Shown here one piece after another: positions 37,211 through 44,202 of a stretch of 44,202 nt of DNA. Origin of the DNA: Aeromonas piscicola (GTDB lineage: Bacteria > Pseudomonadota > Gammaproteobacteria > Enterobacterales > Aeromonadaceae); NCBI RefSeq assembly GCF_000820005.1, contig NZ_CDBL01000033.1, forward strand, positions 85,712 to 129,913, given 5' to 3'. The notes beneath the pieces are model-generated. The model was not told the DNA's origin, made no database searches, and worked only from the letters and a program-made list of their open reading frames with translations. A program made the position numbers and the translations under genes. The stretch's first letter is position 1. Each line of letters begins with the position of its first letter.

Positions 37211-37603
37211 ATGAGCATGCAAGATCCGATCGCGGACATGCTGACCCGCATCCGTAACGGTCAGGCGGCGAGCAAAGTTGCGGTTTCCATGCCTTCTTCC
37301 AAGCTGAAAGTGGCAATCGCCAAAGTGCTGAAAGAAGAAGGTTACATCGCTGGCTACTCCGTAGCGGGTGATGTGAAGCCGGAACTGGAAATTGAATTGA
37401 AATATTTCCAGGGCAAACCGGTTGTAGAACTGATCCAACGCGTGAGCCGTCCCGGCCTGCGTATTTACAAGCGCACTACTGATCTGCCGAAAGTTATGGG
37501 CGGTCTCGGTGTTGCTATCGTGTCCACGTCTAAAGGTGTGATGACCGACCGTGCTGCCCGCAAGGCAAGCATGGGCGGTGAGATCATCTGCTACGTCGCT
37601 TAA
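37211..37603 (+). CDS. rpsH: 30S ribosomal protein S8
   Basis: The 130-residue S8, same length as in E. coli, binds the central domain of 16S rRNA and doubles as the translational repressor of the spc operon. Family blocks: [16 protein letters not shown] near the start, and [24 protein letters not shown] at the end. An mRNA hairpin at the rplE start is its likely target. Confidence 0.98.
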   Translation: MSMQDPIADMLTRIRNGQAASKVAVSMPSSKLKVAIAKVLKEEGYIAGYSVAGDVKPELEIELKYFQGKPVVELIQRVSRPGLRIYKRTTDLPKVMGGLGVAIVSTSKGVMTDRAARKASMGGEIICYVA

Positions 37604-37616
37604 TAGGAGGTCGGAA

Positions 37617-38150
37617 ATGTCTCGCGTTGCTAAGGCACCCGTCACTATTCCTGCTGGCGTAGAGGTGACTCTGAACGGTCAGGAACTGTCCATCAAAGGT
37701 GGTAAAGGTTCTCTGGTTCGTTCCATCCACGCCGGTGTAGAAGTGACCAAAGAAGACAATGTACTGAAGTTCGCCCCGCGCGACGGCATCGCTGGTGCTG
37801 ACGCTCAGGCCGGTACTGCACGTGCATTGGCTAACAACATGGTAATCGGTGTTACCCAAGGCTTCGAGCGTAAGCTGCAGCTGGTTGGTGTAGGTTACAA
37901 AGCCTCCATCAAGGGCAATGCTGTCGCGCTGGCCCTGGGCTTCTCTCACCCGGTAGAGCATGCGCTGCCGGCTGGTGTCACCGCTGAATGCCCGACCGCT
38001 ACAGAGATCGTTCTGCGCGGTGTGGACAAGCAGCTGGTTGGCCAAGTCGCCGCCGATATCCGTTCTTACCGCGCTCCGGAGCCCTACAAGGGCAAGGGTG
38101 TACGCTATGCCAACGAGCAAGTGCGTACTAAAGAAGCTAAGAAGAAGTAA
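37617..38150 (+). CDS. rplF: 50S ribosomal protein L6
   Basis: The 177-residue L6, same length as in E. coli, lies near the factor-binding site with two similar domains. It starts [17 protein letters not shown] and contains [15 protein letters not shown] and [18 protein letters not shown] precedes the ATG at 37617; frame open upstream overlaps rpsH and is ignored. Confidence 0.98.
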   Translation: MSRVAKAPVTIPAGVEVTLNGQELSIKGGKGSLVRSIHAGVEVTKEDNVLKFAPRDGIAGADAQAGTARALANNMVIGVTQGFERKLQLVGVGYKASIKGNAVALALGFSHPVEHALPAGVTAECPTATEIVLRGVDKQLVGQVAADIRSYRAPEPYKGKGVRYANEQVRTKEAKKK

Positions 38151-38159
38151 GGTAACACT

Positions 38160-38513
38160 ATGGACAAGAAAGCAGCTCGTCTCCGTCGTGCTACTCGTGC
38201 TCGGAAGAAGATGCAGGAACTGGGAGCTACCCGTCTGGTTGTTCACCGTACCCCGCGTCATATCTACGCGCAGGTTATCGCAGCCAACGGTTCCGAAGTT
38301 CTGGCCTCTGCTTCTACAGTAGAGAAAGCCATCAGTGAAGGGCTCAAACACTCCGGTAATGCTGATGCAGCTACCGCAGTGGGTAAAGCAATCGCTGAGC
38401 GTGCTATTGCCAAAGGCGTTCAGAACGTATCTTTCGATCGTTCCGGTTTCAAGTATCACGGTCGTGTAGCCGCTCTGGCTACCGCTGCTCGTGACGCTGG
38501 TCTTCAGTTCTAA
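38160..38513 (+). CDS. rplR: 50S ribosomal protein L18
   Basis: The 117-residue L18, same length as in E. coli, binds 5S rRNA together with L5. The N-terminus is very basic ([18 protein letters not shown]), followed by [15 protein letters not shown] and the end [19 protein letters not shown]. It starts nine bases after rplF with AAGGTAA upstream. Confidence 0.98.
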   Translation: MDKKAARLRRATRARKKMQELGATRLVVHRTPRHIYAQVIAANGSEVLASASTVEKAISEGLKHSGNADAATAVGKAIAERAIAKGVQNVSFDRSGFKYHGRVAALATAARDAGLQF

Positions 38514-38527
38514 GCTAGGAGTCGAAG

Positions 38528-39028
38528 ATGGCTAAAGTCGAATCTCAAGCCGGCGAACTGCAAGAAAAGCTTATTGCAGTAAACCGTGTTTCGAAAACTG
38601 TTAAAGGTGGTCGTATCATGTCCTTCACCGCGTTGACCGTGGTGGGTGATGGTAACGGCCGTGTAGGTTACGGTTACGGTAAGGCCCGTGAAGTTCCGGC
38701 CGCTATTCAAAAAGCGATGGAACAGGCTAAACGTAACCTGAGCAAGGTAGAACTGAACAATGGCACTCTGCACCACCCGGTGCGCGGTGTTCACTCAGGT
38801 TCCACCGTGTTCATGAAGCCGGCCTCACAAGGTACTGGTATCATTGCAGGCGGCGCCATGCGTGCTGTTCTGGAAGTTGCTGGTATCCACAACGTGCTGG
38901 CCAAGACCTACGGTTCCACCAACCCAATCAACGTTGTTCGCGCAACTGTCGACGCTCTGGTACAGGGTCAATCCCCGGCCCAGATCGCTGCCAAGCGTGG
39001 TCTGCGCGTTGAAGAAATTCTGGGGTAA
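38528..39028 (+). CDS. rpsE: 30S ribosomal protein S5
   Basis: The 166-residue S5 (E. coli 167) helps decoding accuracy and mRNA unwinding at the entry channel. Blocks: [25 protein letters not shown] with [18 protein letters not shown], and the second domain [17 protein letters not shown]. The early loop where spectinomycin-resistance changes are known (VSKTVKGG) has the usual sequence. AGGAG precedes the ATG. Confidence 0.98.
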   Translation: MAKVESQAGELQEKLIAVNRVSKTVKGGRIMSFTALTVVGDGNGRVGYGYGKAREVPAAIQKAMEQAKRNLSKVELNNGTLHHPVRGVHSGSTVFMKPASQGTGIIAGGAMRAVLEVAGIHNVLAKTYGSTNPINVVRATVDALVQGQSPAQIAAKRGLRVEEILG

Positions 39029-39034
39029 TGCGAC

Positions 39035-39214
39035 ATGGCTAACACTGTAAAAGTAACTCAAACTCGCAGCTCTATCGGCCGTCTGCCAAAGCACAAGGCG
39101 ACTCTGCGTGGTCTGGGTCTGCGTCGCATTGGTCACACCGTTGAGCTGGAAGATACTCCCTGCGTACGCGGTATGATCAACCAGGTTTATTACATGGTTA
39201 AGGTGGAGGGCTAA
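39035..39214 (+). CDS. rpmD: 50S ribosomal protein L30
   Basis: This 59-residue L30, same length as in E. coli, starts [20 protein letters not shown] and ends in YYMVKVEG. It lies six bases after rpsE and two bases before rplO. The gene is short but position and homology make it certain. Confidence 0.97.
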   Translation: MANTVKVTQTRSSIGRLPKHKATLRGLGLRRIGHTVELEDTPCVRGMINQVYYMVKVEG

Positions 39215-39216
39215 GC

Positions 39217-39654
39217 ATGCGTCTGAATACTCTGTCTCCGGCCGCTGGTTCCAAGCCTGAAAAACAACGTCGTGGCCGTGGTATCGGCTCCGGCCTGGGC
39301 AAGACTGGTGGTCGTGGTGTGAAAGGTCAAACCTCTCGTTCCGGTGGCGGTAAAGTCCGCGCTGGTTTCGAAGGCGGCCAGATGCCTTTGAAAATCCGTC
39401 TGCCGAAGTTCGGTTTCTTCTCTCGCAAATCTTTGGTTTCTGCCGAAGTGCGTCTGAACGAAATCGCCATGGTAGAAGGTGATGTGGTCGATCTGAGCAC
39501 TCTGAAGCAAGCCGGTGTTGTTACTAAGAACATCGTTTTCGCTAAAGTTGTTCTGTCTGGCAACATTGACCGTGCTGTGACCGTTCGTGGTGTGTCCGTC
39601 ACCAAAGGTGCACGTGCAGCCATCGAGGCCGCTGGCGGTAAAATCGAGGAATAA
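39217..39654 (+). CDS. rplO: 50S ribosomal protein L15
   Basis: The 145-residue L15 (E. coli 144) is a late-assembly protein with a long basic, glycine-rich N-terminal extension ([18 protein letters not shown] and further RG repeats). The C-terminal part includes [20 protein letters not shown] sequence. It starts two bases after rpmD and ends eight bases before secY. Confidence 0.98.
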   Translation: MRLNTLSPAAGSKPEKQRRGRGIGSGLGKTGGRGVKGQTSRSGGGKVRAGFEGGQMPLKIRLPKFGFFSRKSLVSAEVRLNEIAMVEGDVVDLSTLKQAGVVTKNIVFAKVVLSGNIDRAVTVRGVSVTKGARAAIEAAGGKIEE

Positions 39655-39662
39655 TCAGTACA

Positions 39663-40991
39663 ATGGCTAAGAAACCAGGATTGGATGTTAAAGCACAGGG
39701 TGGTCTGAGTGAACTGAAGAGCCGTCTGCTCTTCGTTCTCGGGGCGATTATCGTTTTCCGTGCAGGCTCTTATGTGCCGATTCCTGGTATTGACGCCGCC
39801 GTACTGGCCGAGTTGTTCCAACAACAGAAGGGCACCATCATTGAGATGTTCAACATGTTCAGTGGTGGTGCACTCTCGCGTGCTTCTATTCTTGCGCTGG
39901 GGATCATGCCGTACATTTCGGCGTCGATCATTATTCAGCTGCTGACTGTGGTTCACCCCGCTCTTGCTGAACTCAAGAAAGAAGGTGAATCTGGCCGTCG
40001 CAAGATTAGCCAATATACCCGTTGGGGCACGCTGGTTTTGGGAACTTTCCAGGCCATTGGTATTGCAACCGGTCTGCCGAATATGATGCAAGGACTCGTG
40101 ACTCATCCGGGTTTGGGCTTCTATTTCACGGCCGTTGTGAGTCTGGTCACCGGTACCATGTTTTTGATGTGGTTGGGTGAGCAGATTACCGAGCGTGGGA
40201 TCGGTAATGGTATCTCGTTGATTATTTTCACGGGTATCGTTGCTGGTTTGCCGCATGCCATTGGTGCTACGGCCGAACAGGCACGTCAAGGGGAATTGCA
40301 CATCCTGCTGTTGTTGTTGCTGGGCTTGATTGTTTTCGCAGTGACTTACTTTGTGGTGTTCGTGGAACGTGGTCAGCGTCGTATCGTCGTTAACTACGCC
40401 AAGCGTCAACAAGGCCGCCAGGTATTCGCCGCGCAAAGCACACACCTGCCGTTGAAGGTGAATATGGCCGGTGTGATTCCTGCGATTTTCGCATCCAGCA
40501 TCATCCTCTTCCCAGGGACCATTACCTCTTGGTTTGGTCAGGGCGAGGGCAAGATCGCTGATATCCTGCAACAGGTCTCTATGGTCCTGCAGCCAGGTCA
40601 GCCCTTGTATGAGATGTTGTATGCAGCAGCCATTATCTTCTTCTGTTTCTTCTATACCGCGCTGGTGTTCAACCCCCGCGAGACAGCAGACAACCTGAAG
40701 AAGAGTGGAGCCTTTATCCCGGGGATCCGCCCGGGCGAGCAGACAGCACGTTACATCGATAAGGTTATGACTCGCCTGACATTGGCAGGTGCACTCTATA
40801 TAACCTTTATCTGTCTGGTACCCCAGTTCTTGATGACTGCCTGGAACGTACAGTTCTACTTCGGTGGCACTTCGCTGCTGATTATCGTGGTAGTTATCAT
40901 GGACTTCATGGCTCAGGTACAAACCCATATGATGTCTCATCAATATGGCGACGTCCTGAGGAAGGCCAACCTGAAGGGCTACGGCCGCTAA
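39663..40991 (+). CDS. secY: Preprotein translocase subunit SecY
   Basis: The 442-residue channel subunit of SecYEG (E. coli 443) has ten membrane segments. Visible landmarks are the plug-side start [49 protein letters not shown] in TM2, the cytoplasmic loop [18 protein letters not shown], and [26 protein letters not shown] before TM9. It works with SecB, encoded at 18374, to move precursors. Codon use is less biased than in the flanking ribosomal genes. Confidence 0.98.
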   Translation: MAKKPGLDVKAQGGLSELKSRLLFVLGAIIVFRAGSYVPIPGIDAAVLAELFQQQKGTIIEMFNMFSGGALSRASILALGIMPYISASIIIQLLTVVHPALAELKKEGESGRRKISQYTRWGTLVLGTFQAIGIATGLPNMMQGLVTHPGLGFYFTAVVSLVTGTMFLMWLGEQITERGIGNGISLIIFTGIVAGLPHAIGATAEQARQGELHILLLLLLGLIVFAVTYFVVFVERGQRRIVVNYAKRQQGRQVFAAQSTHLPLKVNMAGVIPAIFASSIILFPGTITSWFGQGEGKIADILQQVSMVLQPGQPLYEMLYAAAIIFFCFFYTALVFNPRETADNLKKSGAFIPGIRPGEQTARYIDKVMTRLTLAGALYITFICLVPQFLMTAWNVQFYFGGTSLLIIVVVIMDFMAQVQTHMMSHQYGDVLRKANLKGYGR

Positions 40992-41018
40992 AGGTCGGCG
41001 TAGTTACGGAGTTAAGCA

Positions 41019-41132
41019 ATGAAAGTTCGTGCTTCCGTTAAGGCAATCTGCCGTAACTGCAAAATCATCAAGCGTCACGGTGTGGTGCGTGTGATTTGCA
41101 GCGAGCCAAAGCATAAACAGCGCCAAGGCTAA
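41019..41132 (+). CDS. rpmJ: 50S ribosomal protein L36
   Basis: This 37-residue protein (E. coli 38) is the zinc-binding form, with Cys11, Cys14, Cys27 and His32. It reads [20 protein letters not shown] and ends in KHKQRQG. ACGGAG precedes the ATG. It is the last gene of the spc block. Confidence 0.96.
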   Translation: MKVRASVKAICRNCKIIKRHGVVRVICSEPKHKQRQG

Positions 41133-41152
41133 TTTTTTACGGTTAGTACTTG

Positions 41153-41197
41153 CAACAAATAGTTGTGCTGGCTAATATAGCCAGCCAACTTTTGTTG
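41153..41197 (+). promoter_or_regulatory. Large hairpin between rpmJ and rpsM
   Basis: GCTGGCTA and TAGCCAGC (about 41168-41186) form a perfect 8-base stem. It extends through AGTTG/CAACT and CAACAAA/TTTGTTG with small bulges to a 45-base imperfect palindrome ending in a T-rich stretch. E. coli has a similar stem here. It may attenuate or process the spc transcript before the alpha operon. Confidence 0.6.
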
Positions 41198-41275
41198 TGT
41201 ATTGGTTGACCGCCACGTATCCGCTCACGGGCTTTGTGGTGGTCGTTATCTACGCTACGTAGGAGTGAACAGTGG
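41198..41275 (+). promoter_or_regulatory. Alpha operon leader (S4-type pseudoknot region)
   Basis: GACCGCCAC (41208-41216) pairs with GTGGTGGTC (41236-41244) over nine bases with one wobble, upstream of a TAGGAG ribosome site and the GTG start of rpsM. In E. coli, S4 binds a pseudoknot in this place and traps the ribosome on the message. The long-range pairs were not resolved by eye. Confidence 0.65.
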
Positions 41276-41628
41276 CCCGTATCGCTGGCATTAACATTCC
41301 TGACCATAAGCATGCAGTCATTGCGTTGACTGCGATTTATGGCGTCGGTCGTACCCGCTCCAAGGCCATCTGTGCCGCAGCCGGTATTGCTGAGAATGTG
41401 AAAATTAAAGACTTGGACGAAGCTCAGATCGAAAGTCTGCGCGAGCAAGTAGGTAAATTCACCGTTGAAGGTGACTTGCGTCGTCAGATTTCCATGAACA
41501 TCAAACGCTTGATGGATCTGGGTTGCTACCGTGGTTTGCGTCACCGTCGTAGCCTGCCTGTTCGTGGTCAACGTACCAAGACCAACGCTCGTACCCGTAA
41601 GGGTCCGCGCAAGGCTATCAAGAAGTAA
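41272..41628 (+). CDS. rpsM: 30S ribosomal protein S13
   Basis: The 118-residue S13, same length as in E. coli, lies in the head of the 30S and contacts L5 and P-site tRNA. It begins with GTG ([19 protein letters not shown] after Met), as in E. coli, with TAGGAG upstream. The basic tail [20 protein letters not shown] is present. First gene of the alpha operon, and the point of S4 control. Confidence 0.98.
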   Translation: MARIAGINIPDHKHAVIALTAIYGVGRTRSKAICAAAGIAENVKIKDLDEAQIESLREQVGKFTVEGDLRRQISMNIKRLMDLGCYRGLRHRRSLPVRGQRTKTNARTRKGPRKAIKK

Positions 41629-41642
41629 CGGGAAGGTAGAAA

Positions 41643-42032
41643 ATGGCTAAAACTCCGACTCGTGCTCGCAAGCGCGTTAAAAAGCAAGTGAGCGACGGTA
41701 TTGCGCACGTTCATGCATCTTTCAACAACACAATCGTGACCATTACTGACCGTCAGGGCAATGCTCTGTCATGGGCTACCTCCGGTGGTTCAGGTTTCCG
41801 TGGTTCCCGTAAGTCCACTCCGTTTGCTGCCCAGGTAGCTGCTGAGCGTGCTGGTGAGATCGCCAAAGAATACGGCGTGAAGAACCTGGAAGTCATGGTC
41901 AAAGGTCCGGGTCCCGGTCGTGAGTCTTCCATCCGCGCTCTGAACGCGGCTGGTTTCCGCATCACTAATATTACTGATGTGACTCCGATCCCGCACAACG
42001 GTTGTCGTCCTCCCAAGAAGCGCCGCGTATAA
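41643..42032 (+). CDS. rpsK: 30S ribosomal protein S11
   Basis: The 129-residue S11, same length as in E. coli, sits on the platform of the 30S near the mRNA exit. Blocks: [27 protein letters not shown] and [18 protein letters not shown], ending in [18 protein letters not shown]. It begins 14 bases after rpsM. Confidence 0.98.
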   Translation: MAKTPTRARKRVKKQVSDGIAHVHASFNNTIVTITDRQGNALSWATSGGSGFRGSRKSTPFAAQVAAERAGEIAKEYGVKNLEVMVKGPGPGRESSIRALNAAGFRITNITDVTPIPHNGCRPPKKRRV

Positions 42033-42071
42033 CGCTGTAGCTACTTGGTCTAGGATTGTTGGAGAAAGAAG

Positions 42072-42692
42072 ATGGCAAGATATATCGGTCCTAAGCTTAA
42101 GCTTAGCCGTCGTGAGGGCACCGACCTCTTCCTGAAGTCTGGTGTTCGTGCGATTGATTCTAAGTGCAAGATTGACACCGCCCCTGGTCAGCACGGTGCG
42201 CGTAAAGCGCGTCTGTCCGACTACGGTGTTCAGCTGCGCGAGAAACAAAAAGTTCGTCGTATCTACGGCGTATTGGAAAAACAGTTCCGCAACTACTACC
42301 GCGATGCTGCCCGTCAAAAGGGTAACACCGGTGAAAACCTGTTGCAGCTGCTGGAAGGTCGTTTGGACAACGTTGTTTACCGTATGGGCTTCGGCGCTAC
42401 CCGTGCTGAATCTCGTCAGCTGGTGAGCCACAAAGCCATCATGGTAAACGGTCGCGTTGTGAACATTCCTTCTTTCCAGGTTTCCCCTGAGGACGTGATC
42501 TGCGTTCGTGAGAAGGCTAAGAAGCAAGCGCGTATCAAAGCTTCCCTGGAAGTTGCTGGTCAGCGTGAGAAGCCGACTTGGGTAGAGGTTGATGCCGCTA
42601 AAATGGAAGGTGCTTTCAAGCGTCTGCCAGAGCGTTCCGACCTGTCTGCCGACATTAACGAACAGCTGATCGTCGAGCTTTACTCCAAGTAA
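42072..42692 (+). CDS. rpsD: 30S ribosomal protein S4
   Basis: The 206-residue S4, same length as in E. coli, nucleates assembly of the 30S body and represses the alpha operon at the rpsM leader. It starts [20 protein letters not shown], has the S4 RNA-binding block [31 protein letters not shown] in pieces from about residue 94, and ends in [16 protein letters not shown] precedes the ATG. Confidence 0.98.
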   Translation: MARYIGPKLKLSRREGTDLFLKSGVRAIDSKCKIDTAPGQHGARKARLSDYGVQLREKQKVRRIYGVLEKQFRNYYRDAARQKGNTGENLLQLLEGRLDNVVYRMGFGATRAESRQLVSHKAIMVNGRVVNIPSFQVSPEDVICVREKAKKQARIKASLEVAGQREKPTWVEVDAAKMEGAFKRLPERSDLSADINEQLIVELYSK

Positions 42693-42717
42693 AGCTAGCT
42701 TCTAAAGAGAGGACACA

Positions 42718-43707
42718 ATGCTGGGTTCTGTAACAGATTTTCTTAAACCGCGGCTAGTTGACATCGAGCAAGTTAGCCCGACTCATGCGAAAGTGACTCT
42801 TGAGCCACTCGAGCGTGGCTTTGGTCACACGCTGGGCAACGCCCTGCGTCGTATTTTGCTGTCATCTATGCCCGGTTGTGCAGTTACTGAAGTCGAAATT
42901 GACGGGGTACTGCATGAGTACAGCAGCAAAGAAGGTGTACAGGAAGACATTCTTGAAATCCTGCTCAACCTGAAAGGTATAGCTGTAAAGCTGGAAGGCA
43001 AGGACGAGGTAACTCTGTCCCTGACCAAGTCTGGAACAGGCCCCGTTACCGCTGGTGATATCACTCACGGTGATGAAGTCGAGATCGTAAACCCGGAGCA
43101 CGTAATCTGCCACCTGACTGGCGCCAATGCTGAAATCAGCATGCGGCTGAAAGTTCAGCGCGGTCGTGGTTATGTGCCTGCTTCTGCTCGTGTTCACAAC
43201 GATGACGAAGAGCGTCCGATCGGTCGCCTGCTGCTGGACTCCGCGTTCAGCCCCATCGTTCGTATTGCCTACAATGTTGAGGCAGCACGTGTGGAACAGC
43301 GTACCGACTTGGACAAGCTGGTCATCGACATGGAGACCAATGGTACTCTGGATCCTGAAGAAGCTATCCGTCGTTCAGCCACTATTCTGGCCGAACAACT
43401 GGAAGCCTTCGTGGATCTGCGCGATGTCAGCGTGCCCGAGAAGAAAGAAGAGAAACCCGAGTTTGATCCGATTCTGCTGCGTCCTGTCGATGATTTGGAG
43501 CTGACAGTTCGTTCTGCGAACTGTCTGAAGGCAGAAGCTATCCACTATATTGGTGATCTGGTACAGCGTACCGAAGTTGAGTTGCTTAAGACTCCTAACC
43601 TCGGTAAGAAGTCCCTGACTGAGATCAAGGACGTGTTGGCCTCCCGTGGTCTGTCTCTTGGCATGCGCCTCGAGAATTGGCCGCCCGCCAGCATCGCTGA
43701 CGAGTAA
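42718..43707 (+). CDS. rpoA: RNA polymerase alpha subunit
   Basis: The 329-residue alpha subunit, same length as in E. coli, forms the dimer that assembles beta and beta'. The N-terminal domain includes [24 protein letters not shown]. The C-terminal domain from about residue 250 appears identical to E. coli over its last ~75 residues, with the UP-element contact Arg265. It lies between rpsD and rplQ in the alpha operon, with AGAGGA before the ATG. Confidence 0.98.
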
Positions 43708-43738
43708 TCCAGATTACGGGTTTCACAGATTTAGTTAG

Positions 43739-44134
<396 letters not shown>

Positions 44135-44137
44135 TAA

Positions 44138-44169
44138 GAAAAAGCCGGGCTTGTCCCGGCTTTTCTTTT
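44138..44169 (+). terminator. Terminator of the alpha operon
   Basis: GAAAAAGCCGGG (44138-44149) pairs with CCCGGCTTTTC (44155-44165) around a short loop, with TTTT following. It ends the long S10-spc-alpha block. Confidence 0.9.
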
Positions 44170-44182
44170 AATGAATTCTGAT

Positions 44183-44202
44183 ACTGCCTCAACTGCCTCA
44201 AC
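44183..44202. repeat. 9-base tandem repeat at the window edge
   Basis: ACTGCCTCA occurs twice in a row (44183-44200) and a third copy begins (AC) before the window ends. Its full extent cannot be seen. Confidence 0.5.

Noticed and set aside
39327..40943. Long open frame on the minus strand opposite rplO and secY
   Set aside because: Its translation is rich in H, Q, N and T without any domain, and the opposite strand encodes certain genes.

Overview
The window looks like chromosome of a gammaproteobacterium in or near Aeromonas. The base composition is GC-rich, Rho-independent terminators are frequent, and most proteins closely resemble their Enterobacterales and Vibrionales counterparts. The gene order mixes conserved gammaproteobacterial blocks (gpmM-envC, yibN-secB-gpsA, bioH-comF-nfuA, tex-greB-ompR-envZ, S10-spc-alpha) in an arrangement unlike E. 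coli. The genus call is an inference from protein resemblance and layout, with no database search. I see no rRNA, tRNA, CRISPR array, transposase, integrase or prophage gene.

Layout. 1-6757: a YiiD-type protein cut by the left edge, an AsmA-family protein, a duplicated remnant of the recG 3' end, recG, and pssA. 6904-13772: a gluconate and Entner-Doudoroff island with a GntP-family permease divergent from gntK-edd-eda, then an AraC-type regulator, a small NTF2-like protein and the LacI-type regulator gntR. 13862-14512: a Qnr-like pentapeptide repeat gene divergent from gntR. 14627-17569: gpmM-envC. 17895-19851: yibN-secB-gpsA, without the grxC found there in E. coli. 19959-22299: nfuA, comF and bioH. 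22371-23780: a tiny protein resembling flagellar rod termini, a SprA-type putative metalloprotease and a 92-residue unknown. 23836-29205: tex and greB divergent from ompR-envZ. 29243-30157: an EamA transporter. 30514-44134: the S10, spc and alpha ribosomal protein operons with secY and rpoA.

How the parts work together. Imported gluconate is phosphorylated by GntK and split by Edd and Eda to pyruvate and glyceraldehyde 3-phosphate. Two GntR-type palindromes and a CRP-type site lie between permease and kinase. A third GntR-type palindrome lies between gntR and the qnr-like gene, so that gene may be tied to gluconate control. The ribosomal operons keep recognisable regulatory RNA: an S10 leader hairpin, an S8-type site at the start of rplE, and an S4-type alpha leader ahead of a GTG-started rpsM.

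Most of the window is ordinary core genome. The points most worth a second look are the recG tail duplication with almost purely synonymous divergence, the GntR operator at the qnr-like gene, a hairpin covering the ribosome binding site of the rod-like/SprA pair, and 21-bp-spaced direct repeats upstream of the NTF2-like gene beside an AraC-type regulator. I did not find a clear-cut new multi-gene system. The rod-like/SprA pair is the nearest candidate.
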